From Roseovarius nitratireducens (GTDB lineage Bacteria > Pseudomonadota > Alphaproteobacteria > Rhodobacterales > Rhodobacteraceae), in contig NZ_PDNI01000074.1 of the NCBI RefSeq assembly GCF_002925845.1, positions 176,001 to 240,000 of the forward strand: a stretch of 64,000 nucleotides of DNA, written 5' to 3'. The notes below the pieces were generated by a model, which did no database searches, was not told the origin of the DNA, and saw only the letters and a list, made by a program, of their open reading frames with translations. Of the stretch, positions 33,954-42,759 are shown in pieces (within the stretch, counting starts at the first letter, position 1; the number at the start of each line of letters is the position of its first letter). Made by a program: the position numbers and the translations under genes.

Positions 33954-34667
33954 TCACTCCACCACGCGCACGCTGTCGCGCGCGCGGGTGAGCGCGGCCT
34001 GCCGCGGCCCGTGCAAACGTGAGACGAGCACGCCTTGCGCGGCCTCGTCGGCCAGGCCCAGAGCGTCGAGCGCGGCCTCGATATTGGCGGCGTTCTCGGC
34101 CAAGCGGGGGCGCTGGCCCATGTTGTGACGGCTGCCGCCCTCGGGCTCGGGGCGGGTGAGGCCGAAGTGATCGGCCACGGCAGGCAGCGCGCCCTCGGCC
34201 TCGATATTCACGGCCATGAAATCACGCCGCCCCTCGAAATGCGTCAGCACCCAGGCGAACCAGTCTGCGCGGCGGTGCGCCTCGTTGATGAAGTTCTGCA
34301 CGCTGAACACCTTCTGGTGATGTGCGGCGATGCTGACGAGATAGGGGCGCAGGGGCCGGAAATTGAGGATGAACCGGGCGTTGGGATAGGTCCGGTCGTA
34401 GGCCGCCACCGGGCGCACCTGCCCGAAATCAGAGAACGCGTCGAAGCGCCCGGTTTGCCAGTCCTTCGAGTCATGGTAGCTGCGCAACCCGTTGGCCTCG
34501 AACAGCTTGTGCAGCGAGGTGGTGCCGCAGCGTGGGTGGCCGATCACGAAATACTTGGCCGCCTGCCGGTCGCCCTTGGGCGTGAAGAGGAAATGCAGCC
34601 GCATCCGCGCGCGGATCACGGCGAAGGCCACGTCGTTGAGGTCGGTGGTGCGGCGTCCGTCGGTCAT
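33954..34667 (-). CDS. Sulfotransferase family protein
   Basis: A 237-residue protein with the 5'-phosphosulfate-binding loop of sulfotransferases, GHPRCGTTSLHKL (residues 43-55), and a later NFRPLRPYLVSI resembling the 3'-phosphate motif. It should use PAPS in the cytoplasm; the acceptor is unknown. Its ATG shares one base with the stop of the upstream deacylase gene (TGATG), so the two are translationally coupled and may act on one compound. Confidence 0.7.
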   Translation of the reverse strand: MTDGRRTTDLNDVAFAVIRARMRLHFLFTPKGDRQAAKYFVIGHPRCGTTSLHKLFEANGLRSYHDSKDWQTGRFDAFSDFGQVRPVAAYDRTYPNARFILNFRPLRPYLVSIAAHHQKVFSVQNFINEAHRRADWFAWVLTHFEGRRDFMAVNIEAEGALPAVADHFGLTRPEPEGGSRHNMGQRPRLAENAANIEAALDALGLADEAAQGVLVSRLHGPRQAALTRARDSVRVVE

Positions 34668-35701
34668 CAGATGATTTCGTCCTCATCGAAGAGCGCGCCC
34701 ACGTCGAGATGGGCGCTGATGCCCTCGGCGGCGGCCGCGGCGCGGGCGGTTTCGGCGACGTGAAAGAGCGCGTCGCCCTCGTAGACCACCGGCATGTTCG
34801 TGCGTCCGATCAGGATGCCGGTCTGGTCGCTGACGATCTCGCTCTCGACATCGCCGAAGGCATTTGCCACCGCTCCCAGCACGGTGCCCGGCGCGACCGC
34901 ATCCCCGAGCCCCACGAAGCCGCGAAACAGCCCGCCGCGCGGCGCGCGATACCACGACGAGGTGCGTGCGCGTACAGGTCGTGCCTTGGCCCGCGGCACG
35001 CCCTTGGCCGCGATCATGCCCAGCCGGCGCATCACCCGCAGCGTGCCCGCCACCCCGGCGCGCGCCGCCGCCTCGTCGAAACGCAACCCCTCGCCGCCCT
35101 CGTAGAGCAGGACGTCGACGCCCGCCTCCTCTGCGGCCATGCGCAGCGAGCCGTCGCGCAGGCTGGATTCCATCATCACCGGCGCACCGAAGGCGGCACC
35201 GAGATCGGCCAGCCGCTCGTTGTCGGGCGTGAGGCGGATCTGCGGCAGGTTGGAGCGGTGGATCGCCGCCGAGTGCAGGTCGATCCCGACGTCGGAGCGG
35301 CGTACCACCTCTTCCATGAAGATATGCGCCAGTTGCGAGGCCATCGACCCCGCCGAGAGGCCCGGAAAGACGCGGTTGAGGTCGCGCCGGTCGGGCAGGT
35401 AGCGCGAATGGTTGAGAAATCCGAAGGTGTTGACGATCGGCACCGCCAGCAGCGTGCCTGCCATCGACCGCAGCGGCGTGGCGCGCAGCAGGCGGCGCAC
35501 GATCTCAACCCCGATCACCTCGTCGCCGTGGATTGCCGCCGACACGAACAGAACCGGCCCCTTGCGCCGCCCGTGGATCACCTCGACCGAGAGATGCACC
35601 GGCGTGTGATTGGAAAGCTGGCTCACGGGGATGTCGACGCGGGCGCGGGTGCCCGGTGCGACCTGCTGGCCGCCGATCTCGAAATGGGTGCGCCGCGCCA
35701 T
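34667..35701 (-). CDS. Succinylglutamate desuccinylase/aspartoacylase-family zinc hydrolase
   Basis: A 344-residue M14-like zinc deacylase. Zinc ligands H58 and E61 in AAIHGDEVIG and a later His in DLHSAAIHRSN; catalytic Glu probably in LLYEGGEG. A C-terminal beta domain (GLFRGFVGLGDAV onward, with RTNMPVVYEGDALFHVA) resembles the biotin-carrier-like part of this family. It removes an acyl group from an N-acyl amino acid or similar. Forms an operon with the sulfotransferase. Confidence 0.8.
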   Translation of the reverse strand: MARRTHFEIGGQQVAPGTRARVDIPVSQLSNHTPVHLSVEVIHGRRKGPVLFVSAAIHGDEVIGVEIVRRLLRATPLRSMAGTLLAVPIVNTFGFLNHSRYLPDRRDLNRVFPGLSAGSMASQLAHIFMEEVVRRSDVGIDLHSAAIHRSNLPQIRLTPDNERLADLGAAFGAPVMMESSLRDGSLRMAAEEAGVDVLLYEGGEGLRFDEAAARAGVAGTLRVMRRLGMIAAKGVPRAKARPVRARTSSWYRAPRGGLFRGFVGLGDAVAPGTVLGAVANAFGDVESEIVSDQTGILIGRTNMPVVYEGDALFHVAETARAAAAAEGISAHLDVGALFDEDEII

Positions 35702-35810
35702 GTGCCGCCTCTTTGCCGTGCGTGGTTCTATGGAGGCTTAGGCAATCGCGGTGCGGCTGTCCATGCCGTGCCCCGCTTGATCGCGTGCCGCCGCGTCGCT
35801 AAGCGGGGTT

Positions 35811-36467
35811 ATGCAATCCCTCTTGCCCGCCCGATGCCCCGTCTGCCGCGCCGAGAGGCTCGCGGATTTCGGGCTGTTCGACGGCAAGGGATACTGGCGC
35901 TGCGACGCCTGCGGGGCGCGCGGGATGAACCCCGGCCATTACCCCGATGCCGCCACCGAGCGGGCCGAGTATGACCGGCACGAGAACGCGGTGGACGATC
36001 CGGGCTACCGCCGGTTCCTCGACCGCCTCGCCTCGCCGCTTCTTGCGCGGCTCGCGCCCGGCGCGCGGGGGCTCGATTACGGCTGCGGCCCGGGCCCGGC
36101 GCTGGCCGCGATGCTGCGCGAGGCGGGGCACGCGGTGGCGCTCTTTGATCCCTTCTACGCCCCCGATCCCACGCCGCTGGCCGATTCCTATGATTTCATC
36201 ACCTGCACCGAGGTGGCCGAGCATTTCCACCGCCCTGCGGAGGAATTCGACCGGCTGGGCGCGATGCTGCGCCCGGGTGGCTGGCTGGCGGTGATGACCT
36301 GCTTCCAGACCGATGATGCGCGGTTCGGCGGCTGGCATTACCGCAAGGACCCCACCCACGTGGTGTTCTATCGCGCCGAGACCTTTGCCACGCTCGCCGC
36401 CGCGCGTGGCTGGTTCTGCGAGGTGCCGTGCAAGGACGTGGCGCTCTTGCGGGTGCCGGGCCCATGA
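35811..36467 (+). CDS. Class I methyltransferase with N-terminal zinc ribbon
   Basis: A 218-residue protein. The N-terminus has two Cys pairs, C9-x2-C12 and C31-x2-C34, forming a zinc ribbon, followed by a SAM-binding Rossmann domain with GLDYGCGPGPAL near residues 87-98, TCTEVAEHFHRP and LRPGGWLAVMT. The substrate is unknown; a zinc-ribbon/methyltransferase pair is seen in sugar and natural product C-methyltransferases. Its stop overlaps the next ATG (36464-36467). Confidence 0.75.
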   Translation: MQSLLPARCPVCRAERLADFGLFDGKGYWRCDACGARGMNPGHYPDAATERAEYDRHENAVDDPGYRRFLDRLASPLLARLAPGARGLDYGCGPGPALAAMLREAGHAVALFDPFYAPDPTPLADSYDFITCTEVAEHFHRPAEEFDRLGAMLRPGGWLAVMTCFQTDDARFGGWHYRKDPTHVVFYRAETFATLAAARGWFCEVPCKDVALLRVPGP

Positions 36468-37072
36468 CCACGATCCTGCACGAGGAACGGCTGGCAACCG
36501 TGGTTGCGACCGTGACAGAGACCGGTGCGCGCACGGTGCTCGACCTGGGCTGTGGCGATGGCGATCTGGTGCTGCGGCTGGCGGGCGTGGCGGGGATCGG
36601 GCGGGTCACCGGGATCGAGATTGACGCCGAACGGCTCCGGCGCGCGCAAACGCGGCTGGCCGGGTTGCCTGCGGGGCGCGCGCGGGTACAACTGGCCTGC
36701 GCCTCGCTCACGCAGGCGCATTCCAATCTGGCGGGCTATGACTGCGCCTGCCTCGTCGAGGTGATCGAGCACCTGCCGCAAGCGGATATCAACCGGCTGG
36801 AGCGTGCGCTGTTTGGCGGGATGCGGCCTGGCCACGTGATCGTGACCACGCCCAATGCCGAGTACAACCCCGTCCTCGGTGTGCCACCGCACCGCTTTCG
36901 CCACCCCGATCACCATTTCGAATGGGACCGGGCGCGCTTTGCCCGCTGGGGGCGGGGGGTGGCGGCGCGCAATGGCTATACGGTGACGTTTCGCGATATA
37001 TGCGGCGCGCATCCCGACCTCGGCGGCGCAAGTCAGATGGCGGTGTTCCGGCGCGGGGATCAGTCCCCGTAG
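36464..37072 (+). CDS. Hen1-like 3'-terminal RNA ribose methyltransferase domain protein
   Basis: A 202-residue SAM-dependent methyltransferase: VLDLGCGDGDLV (26-37), then VEVIEHLP, TTPNAEYNPV and RHPDHHFEWDRARFARWG. The E-x2-E-H ... H-x-F-E-W pattern is that of Hen1, whose metal-dependent enzyme puts a 2'-O-methyl on the 3'-terminal ribose of RNA. Bacterial Hen1 usually has an extra N-terminal domain and a Pnkp partner; both are missing here. Coupled to the zinc-ribbon methyltransferase. Its 3' end overlaps the convergent amidotransferase gene by 13 bases. Confidence 0.7.
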   Translation: MTTILHEERLATVVATVTETGARTVLDLGCGDGDLVLRLAGVAGIGRVTGIEIDAERLRRAQTRLAGLPAGRARVQLACASLTQAHSNLAGYDCACLVEVIEHLPQADINRLERALFGGMRPGHVIVTTPNAEYNPVLGVPPHRFRHPDHHFEWDRARFARWGRGVAARNGYTVTFRDICGAHPDLGGASQMAVFRRGDQSP

Positions 37073-37800
37073 CGGGCGACGAAGCGGCGCAAGATGCGCT
37101 CGGGCGCGTGGACATCCGCGGCGCGGCACATGGCGATGAGGTCATCCGCTGTCTCGGGGGCGAAATAGCCCTTGTGTCGGTAGATGCGGATGCGCGTTTC
37201 GAACCCGGCGGCGTCAGCCTCGGGGTGAAACTGCGTGGCATAGACGTTGCGCCCGTAACGCACCATCTGGAATGGGCACGTGGGCGAGGCGACGAGATGA
37301 GTGCAGCCCGAGGGCAGTTCCTGCAGCGCCTCCTTGTGGCCGACGAAGGCGCTGAACTGCGCGGGCAGGCCGGCAAGTAGCGGGTCGTCGGCGCCCTCGT
37401 CTGTGAGGGCGCATTCGGCGGTGCCCACCGGCTCGCCATGGGCGCGCTTGCTCACGTCGGCGCGCAGGTGCTTGCCGAGGATGCCGATGCCGTAGCAACA
37501 GCCGAGAAACGGCAGGTCGCCCCCGGTGATTGCGGGCATGAGCGACAGCACCTGATCCTCGATGCGCGCCTCGACGGGGGATTTCTCGTTCGGCGCGTCG
37601 CTCACGCAGCCGGGGCCGCCGCCGACGATCACCCCGGCATGGTCGGCAAGCCGCAGGTCGGCGGGCAGCGATTGCTGATCGAGGCGGATGCGGCGCACGC
37701 GATCGTTTGCCAACCCGCCCTTGCGCAGGATGGCGGTGAATTCGTCGTCGGCGGCTTCGGTCTCGGGGCGCAATTGCAGGACGAGAAAGGGCTTGGTCAT
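37060..37800 (-). CDS. Class I glutamine amidotransferase-like protein
   Basis: A 246-residue single GATase1 domain with the nucleophile elbow FLGCCYGIGIL (Cys near residue 101) and the catalytic His in ATQFHPEAD. The family (GMP-synthase amidotransferase-like) hydrolyses gamma-glutamyl bonds, but no synthetase partner adjoins. VIVGGGPGCVSD gives the oxyanion region. Convergent with the Hen1-like gene. Confidence 0.8.
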   Translation of the reverse strand: MTKPFLVLQLRPETEAADDEFTAILRKGGLANDRVRRIRLDQQSLPADLRLADHAGVIVGGGPGCVSDAPNEKSPVEARIEDQVLSLMPAITGGDLPFLGCCYGIGILGKHLRADVSKRAHGEPVGTAECALTDEGADDPLLAGLPAQFSAFVGHKEALQELPSGCTHLVASPTCPFQMVRYGRNVYATQFHPEADAAGFETRIRIYRHKGYFAPETADDLIAMCRAADVHAPERILRRFVARYGD

Positions 37801-37929
37801 CGGCGGCTCCGGCTGCTGCGACAGGCTTGCCCCGGGCGGGCGGTCCCGTCAAGCGCGCGCGGGCGCGGCTTGATTCCGCGGATGAAAGGGATAGGGTGCG
37901 CGCGTGCCTGCAACAGCGAGGATCCCACC

Positions 37930-38172
37930 ATGCCCCAACGTCTTCACCTTGTCTTCGGCGGTGAGCTGGTCGATCCGTCGCGCACCGAATTCCGCGACGT
38001 GAACGACCTGCACATCGTGGGAATTTTCCCCGATTACGCGAGCGCCCACGACGCCTGGAAGGCCGAGGCGCAGCGCACGGTGGACAACGCGCACACGCGC
38101 TATTTCATTGCCCACCTTCACCGGCTGCGCGACGAAGAGCGCGAAGCCTCGTCCACCGAAGAGCTTGGCTAG
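37930..38172 (+). CDS. DUF4170 protein
   Basis: An 80-residue DUF4170 protein: RLHLVFGGELVDPSRTEF, HIVGIFPDYASAHDAWKAEA and HTRYFIAHLHRL. Function unknown, found in alphaproteobacteria. It lies 6 bases before waaA and is probably cotranscribed with waaA-lpxK, as in related genomes. Confidence 0.78.
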   Translation: MPQRLHLVFGGELVDPSRTEFRDVNDLHIVGIFPDYASAHDAWKAEAQRTVDNAHTRYFIAHLHRLRDEEREASSTEELG

Positions 38173-38178
38173 GCGGCC

Positions 38179-39414
38179 ATGAGGCGTTCGCTGGGCCTTG
38201 CGGCCTATCTCGCGCTCGCGCGGCGCGGTGGACAGGCAGGTGCCCCGCCCGACAGGCCCCGGCCCGGCGGTCGTGTGGTCTGGGCCCATGCGGTGGACAT
38301 GGCGCGCGCGCGCGCGCTCGCGGGGCTGGCGCGGCAGCTGGCGCAGCACCGCCCGGACATCTCGATGGTGATGACTATGCCTGCCGACGGGGCGGGGGCG
38401 GATGCGGAGGGGCGCGCGCTGCGCGGCCCGGCCATCCGCCAGGCGCTTCCGCCCGATACCATCCCGGCGGCGGAGGTCTTCCTCAACCATTGGCGGCCCG
38501 ACCTGTGCCTGTGGAGCGGCGGCGACTTGCGACCGGCGCTGCTGATCTGCGCGGCGCGCGAGGGCGTGCCGCTGTGCCTCGTGGATGCCGAGGAGGCGCT
38601 GCTGGAGCGGTCGCGCTGGCCCTGGCTGCGCGACCTGCCGCGCGCGGTACTGGCCGAATTCACCGAGATACACGCACGCGACGAGGCGGCGGCGCGTCAG
38701 GCGCGGCGGATGGGTGCGGACCCGGCCCGCGTACACGTGACCGGTGTGCTTCAGGAGGAAGCGCTGGCGTTGCCCTATCGCGAGGACGATCACGAGACCC
38801 TCGCGCGGCTCATGCGCACGCGGCCCGTGTGGCTCGCGGCAATGGTGCAGCCAGACGAGATCGAAACCGTGCTGGGCGCGCATCGCGAGGCGAGTCGCGC
38901 GGCGCATCGCTGTGTGCTGATCGTGGTGCCCGACGACCCCGAGCAGAGCGCCGGGATCGCGGAACGAATCGCGGCGCAGGGGTGGCGATACATCACCTGG
39001 TCCGAAGGTGCGCTGCCCGACGAGACGACGCAGGTGATCCTCGCCGACACAAGCGGCGAGATGGGGCTGTGGTACCGGCTGGCGCCGATCTGTTTCATGG
39101 GCTCGTCGCTTGTCTCCGGTCATCACGGGCGCGATCCAGACGAACCCGCCGCGCATGGCTCGGCTATCCTCTACGGGCCGAATGTGGCGCGCTATCTGCA
39201 CCGCTATTCGCGCTATGCCGAGGCCGGGGCCGCACGGATCGTTCGGGACACTGACACGCTTGCCGTAGCGGTGCAGGCACTGCTGCCACCGGATCGTGCG
39301 GCGACCATGGCGCATGCGGCGTGGGAGGTGGCCTCTCGCGGGGCCGAGGTGACAGACCAGGTGGTGGAGATGGTGCTCGACACGCTCGACCGGCGCGCGG
39401 CGGCGGAGACATGA
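38179..39414 (+). CDS. waaA: 3-deoxy-D-manno-octulosonic acid (Kdo) transferase
   Basis: A 411-residue GT30-like enzyme of lipid A-core assembly: [15 protein letters not shown] and the N-terminal Glycos_transf_N fold, [34 protein letters not shown], and [18 protein letters not shown] plus [13 protein letters not shown] (the usual E-x-G-L-x-Y and GPN motifs). It transfers Kdo to lipid IVA. Divergence in the N-terminus is seen in this lineage. It overlaps lpxK by ATGA. Confidence 0.85.
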   Translation: MRRSLGLAAYLALARRGGQAGAPPDRPRPGGRVVWAHAVDMARARALAGLARQLAQHRPDISMVMTMPADGAGADAEGRALRGPAIRQALPPDTIPAAEVFLNHWRPDLCLWSGGDLRPALLICAAREGVPLCLVDAEEALLERSRWPWLRDLPRAVLAEFTEIHARDEAAARQARRMGADPARVHVTGVLQEEALALPYREDDHETLARLMRTRPVWLAAMVQPDEIETVLGAHREASRAAHRCVLIVVPDDPEQSAGIAERIAAQGWRYITWSEGALPDETTQVILADTSGEMGLWYRLAPICFMGSSLVSGHHGRDPDEPAAHGSAILYGPNVARYLHRYSRYAEAGAARIVRDTDTLAVAVQALLPPDRAATMAHAAWEVASRGAEVTDQVVEMVLDTLDRRAAAET

Positions 39415-40421
39415 GGCCCCCCGCGTTCTGGGACGCGCCGCCGGAGCGGCCCGGCCTGCGCGCGCGGCTGCTGGCACCGCTGGGCGCGCTCTATGCCCGG
39501 GCGACGGCGCGACGGCTGGCGCGGGGCGGCGGCTGGCAGGCACCGGTGCCGGTGATCTGCGTGGGCAACATCAACGCGGGCGGCACCGGCAAGACGCCGA
39601 CGGTGCAGGCGGTGGTGATGCGGCTGCGTGACCGGGGCTTTGCCCCGGCGATCCTGTCGCGCGGGCATGGCGGGCGGCTGGCCGGGCCGGTGGGTGTCGA
39701 TCCGAAAATGCACAGCGCCGGGGACGTGGGCGACGAGCCGCTGCTGGCGGCGGACTTCGCGCCCACGTGGGTGGCGCGCGATCGCGTGGCCGGCGCCCGT
39801 GCGATTTGCGCTGGGGGGCAGGCGGATTGCATCGTGATGGATGACGGGTTCCAAGATCCGGCGCTTGCCAAGGACATCTCGATCCTCGTGGTGGATGCCG
39901 CGCGCGGGTTCGGCAACGGGCGTTGCCTGCCCGCCGGGCCGCTGCGCGAGCCGGTGGCGACGGGCATGGCGCGGGCCGACCTGGTCCTGTCGGTCGGGGA
40001 TGCGGCGGCGCAGGAGGTGTTTGCCAACCGATGGGGAGGCGCCATCACCGTGCCGCATATCCGCGCGCGGCTGGCACCGTTGCAGACTGGTATGGACTGG
40101 ACCGGTGCGCGGGTATTGGCCTTTGCGGGGATCGGTCATCCGGCCAAGTTCTTTGCGACGCTGCGCGCGCTTGGGGCAGAGCCGGTGCGCGAGGTGGCGC
40201 TGTCCGATCATCAGCCGCTGACGCGGGCGCTGATGGCGCGGTTGCTGCGCGAGGCGGCGCAGAGCGGCGCGCAGCCCGTGACCACGGAAAAGGACGCGGT
40301 CCGCCTGCCTGCCGATCTGCGGCGGCAGGTGATGGTGGTGCCGGTGCGGCTCGATGTGGCGGATTGGGGGCCGTTCGACGCGGCGCTCGACCGCTGCGGA
40401 ATCGGCGGCGCGCCACGCTGA
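39411..40421 (+). CDS. lpxK: Tetraacyldisaccharide 4'-kinase
   Basis: A 336-residue LpxK, which phosphorylates the 4' position of the lipid A disaccharide at the inner membrane. Walker [14 protein letters not shown] (52-64), [27 protein letters not shown] and LSDHQPLT. N-terminal amphipathic segment ([14 protein letters not shown]) for membrane contact. Coupled to waaA. Confidence 0.92.
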   Translation: MRPPAFWDAPPERPGLRARLLAPLGALYARATARRLARGGGWQAPVPVICVGNINAGGTGKTPTVQAVVMRLRDRGFAPAILSRGHGGRLAGPVGVDPKMHSAGDVGDEPLLAADFAPTWVARDRVAGARAICAGGQADCIVMDDGFQDPALAKDISILVVDAARGFGNGRCLPAGPLREPVATGMARADLVLSVGDAAAQEVFANRWGGAITVPHIRARLAPLQTGMDWTGARVLAFAGIGHPAKFFATLRALGAEPVREVALSDHQPLTRALMARLLREAAQSGAQPVTTEKDAVRLPADLRRQVMVVPVRLDVADWGPFDAALDRCGIGGAPR

Positions 40422-40446
40422 GGCGCCGCGCCGCCCATGCCAGCGC

Positions 40447-41064
40447 TTATCCGGCCGCCAGCTTCTCGTCGATGATGGCCTTGAGCTCGTCATAGGGCAT
40501 GTTGGAGTATTTCTGCCCGTCGATGATGAGCGTGGGGGTGGAATTCACCTCGTGCGCCTGGGCGTTTTCCTGGTACCAGCCGACCAGCGCCTGCGCCTTG
40601 TCGCGGTCGTTGAGGCAGGCCTCGACCGCGTCGGGCGCGATCCCCGCCACCTTGCCGATGCGGCGCAGGTTATCGGCGATGGTGGCCGGGTCGCCCTGCG
40701 TCCATTCGCGCTGCTGCTCGTAGAGCACGTCGGCGATGCCGAAGAATTTTTCCCCGCCGCCGCAGCGCGCGACCATCGACGCCCAGAGACCGAACCGGTC
40801 GAAATACACGTCGCGATAGACGAAACGCACCTTGCCGGTGTCGATATAGTCGGCCTTGAGCTGTTTGAACGGCCCCTTGTGGAAATTGGCGCAATGCGGG
40901 CAGGTGAAGGAGGCGTATTCCATCACCGTCACGCTGGCGTCCTCGGGACCGAGGGCCATTTCGGTGATCTCGGGCGCGGTGGTCGCGGTGCTTTCCTCCT
41001 GTGCCTGCGCGGGTGAGATCAGGGTGGCAAGCGCGAGCACGCCCGCGGCGAAGAGATGTTTCAT
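40447..41064 (-). CDS. DsbA-family periplasmic thiol-disulfide protein
   Basis: A 205-residue exported thioredoxin-fold protein: signal peptide (LFAAGVLALATLISPAQA), active site C55-P-H-C58 in YASFTCPHCANFH, and cis-Pro region NSTPTLIIDGQKYS. Likely an oxidase or isomerase of periplasmic disulfides. Its ATG overlaps the dciA stop (ATGA), a coupling common in this lineage. Confidence 0.85.
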   Translation of the reverse strand: MKHLFAAGVLALATLISPAQAQEESTATTAPEITEMALGPEDASVTVMEYASFTCPHCANFHKGPFKQLKADYIDTGKVRFVYRDVYFDRFGLWASMVARCGGGEKFFGIADVLYEQQREWTQGDPATIADNLRRIGKVAGIAPDAVEACLNDRDKAQALVGWYQENAQAHEVNSTPTLIIDGQKYSNMPYDELKAIIDEKLAAG

Positions 41065-41588
41065 CCGGATGATCCTTTTGTTCGTGTCGGTCTGGTCAAT
41101 ACGTTGCGCGCGAGCCGTTCCAGCGCGGCGCGCAGATCCTTGTCGGCCACCGGGGCGGTCATGTCGTGCGCCCGGGCCGCCACCTCGGGCGGAGGGTCGG
41201 CGGGGGTGTGGGGCGGCTCGCGATGCGTGAAATCCGCCTGTCCCTCGGCAAAGCCGGTGGGCGATGTCTGCGTCAGGCGTATGCGCGAGATGGCGTTGTA
41301 GCCATAGACCGCGTTGATCCGTTCGCGCAGAACCTCCTTCTGCATCTCGAGCATGGGGGCCTGTGCGCCTGTGGTGAGGATGGTGAGCGTGGCCCCCATC
41401 CCCTGCCGGGCATAGGACACCTCGACGGGGCGGGCGATGGCGGCGATCGTGTCGCCGGCGATCTCGGGCCAGTGGGTGAGCAGGCGTGACTGCGCAAAGC
41501 CGCGCTGTTCCGAGACGCGACGGATGCTCGGCTGCAACAGCGCCGAGGTGCGTTTGAAGCCTCGTGATCCGCGCGCGGCTGCGGCCAT
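41061..41588 (-). CDS. DciA-like DUF721 protein
   Basis: A 175-residue DUF721 protein with the conserved HWPEIAGDTIAAIARPVEVSY in the KH-like domain, and a disordered basic C-terminus. DUF721 members include DciA, the ancestral helicase loader; whether this one loads DnaB is not shown by sequence. Start at 41588 with GGGAGGG upstream (GTG at 41597 possible). Divergent from mutY. Confidence 0.75.
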   Translation of the reverse strand: MAAAARGSRGFKRTSALLQPSIRRVSEQRGFAQSRLLTHWPEIAGDTIAAIARPVEVSYARQGMGATLTILTTGAQAPMLEMQKEVLRERINAVYGYNAISRIRLTQTSPTGFAEGQADFTHREPPHTPADPPPEVAARAHDMTAPVADKDLRAALERLARNVLTRPTRTKGSSG

Positions 41589-41669
41589 GCTTGGCACCCT
41601 CCCTCGTGGCGCTAATCTATGTCATGTGGCAGGGGATACCAGACCCGATTGCAGGCGAGGGGATAAACC

Positions 41670-42734
41670 GTGCGTGAATATGCCGATCCGGACGCCCTGC
41701 TGGCGTGGTATGACACCCATGCCCGCAACTTGCCGTGGCGCGTGGGGCCGCGCGACCGGGCAGCCGGGCTCTGGCCCGACCCTTACCGTGTGTGGCTGTC
41801 GGAGGTGATGCTGCAACAGACCACGGTGGCCGCCGTGCGCGGCTATTTCGAGCGGTTCACCGCGTTGTGGCCCACCGTCGCCGATCTTTCAGCGGCAGAC
41901 GACGCGCAGGTGATGGGGGAATGGGCGGGGCTGGGATATTACGCCCGGGCACGCAACCTGTTGAAATGCGCGCGCGTGGTGGTGGCCGATCACGCCGGGT
42001 GCTTTCCCGACAATCGCGAGGGCCTGATGGCGTTGCCCGGCATCGGCCCTTACACCGCCGCCGCGATCGCGGCCATTGCCTTTGACCGGCCAGAGGTGGT
42101 GGTGGATGGCAATGTCGAGCGGGTGATGGCGCGGCTGTGGGATATCCGCACGCCGCTGCCCGCCGCCAAGCCGGTGATTCGCGCCGCGGCCGCGTGGCTC
42201 ACACCAGCGGATCGGTCCGGTGACTACGCGCAGGCGGTGATGGATCTGGGCGCGACGGTCTGCACGCCGCGCGCGCCCGCCTGCGGGGTCTGCCCGTGGA
42301 TGGCGGCATGCGCGGGCCGCGCGACCGGCGTGGCCGCCGATCTGCCCGCGAAGGCCCCGAAGAAGGCCAAGCCGCTGCGGCTGGGCCATGCCTATGTCGC
42401 GCGGCGCAGCGATGGCGCGTGGTTGCTGGAGCGGCGGGCGGAAAGTGGTCTGCTGGGCGGGATGCTGGGCTGGCCGGGCAGCGATTGGGGAATGGATCCC
42501 GTCCCCGCCCCGCCGGTCGCTGCGCATTGGCGCGACATTGGTGTCGAGGCGCGGCACACCTTTACCCATTTCCATCTGCGGCTGCGTGTGCATGTCGCCG
42601 AAGTGGGGCACGAGGCTGCGCCTGAGCGCGGAGATTTCCTGCCGTCTGCGGCGTTTCGCCCCTCGGAGCTGCCCACCGTGATGCGAAAGGTATTTGACCT
42701 AGCACGGACGGCGTTCGACACTGGGGGGCAGTGA
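41670..42734 (+). CDS. mutY: A/G-specific adenine glycosylase
   Basis: A 354-residue MutY that excises A opposite 8-oxoG. Catalytic region EVMLQQTTVAAVRGYF, helix-hairpin-helix LPGIGPYTAAAIAAIAFD, and Fe-S loop C-x6-C-x2-C-x5-C (CTPRAPACGVCPWMAAC), then a Nudix-like C-terminal domain recognising oxoG. GTG start at 41670 with GGCGAGGGG upstream. Divergent from dciA. Confidence 0.93.
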   Translation: MREYADPDALLAWYDTHARNLPWRVGPRDRAAGLWPDPYRVWLSEVMLQQTTVAAVRGYFERFTALWPTVADLSAADDAQVMGEWAGLGYYARARNLLKCARVVVADHAGCFPDNREGLMALPGIGPYTAAAIAAIAFDRPEVVVDGNVERVMARLWDIRTPLPAAKPVIRAAAAWLTPADRSGDYAQAVMDLGATVCTPRAPACGVCPWMAACAGRATGVAADLPAKAPKKAKPLRLGHAYVARRSDGAWLLERRAESGLLGGMLGWPGSDWGMDPVPAPPVAAHWRDIGVEARHTFTHFHLRLRVHVAEVGHEAAPERGDFLPSAAFRPSELPTVMRKVFDLARTAFDTGGQ

Positions 42735-42759
42735 TACGCGCAATCGCGAGGACAATCCC

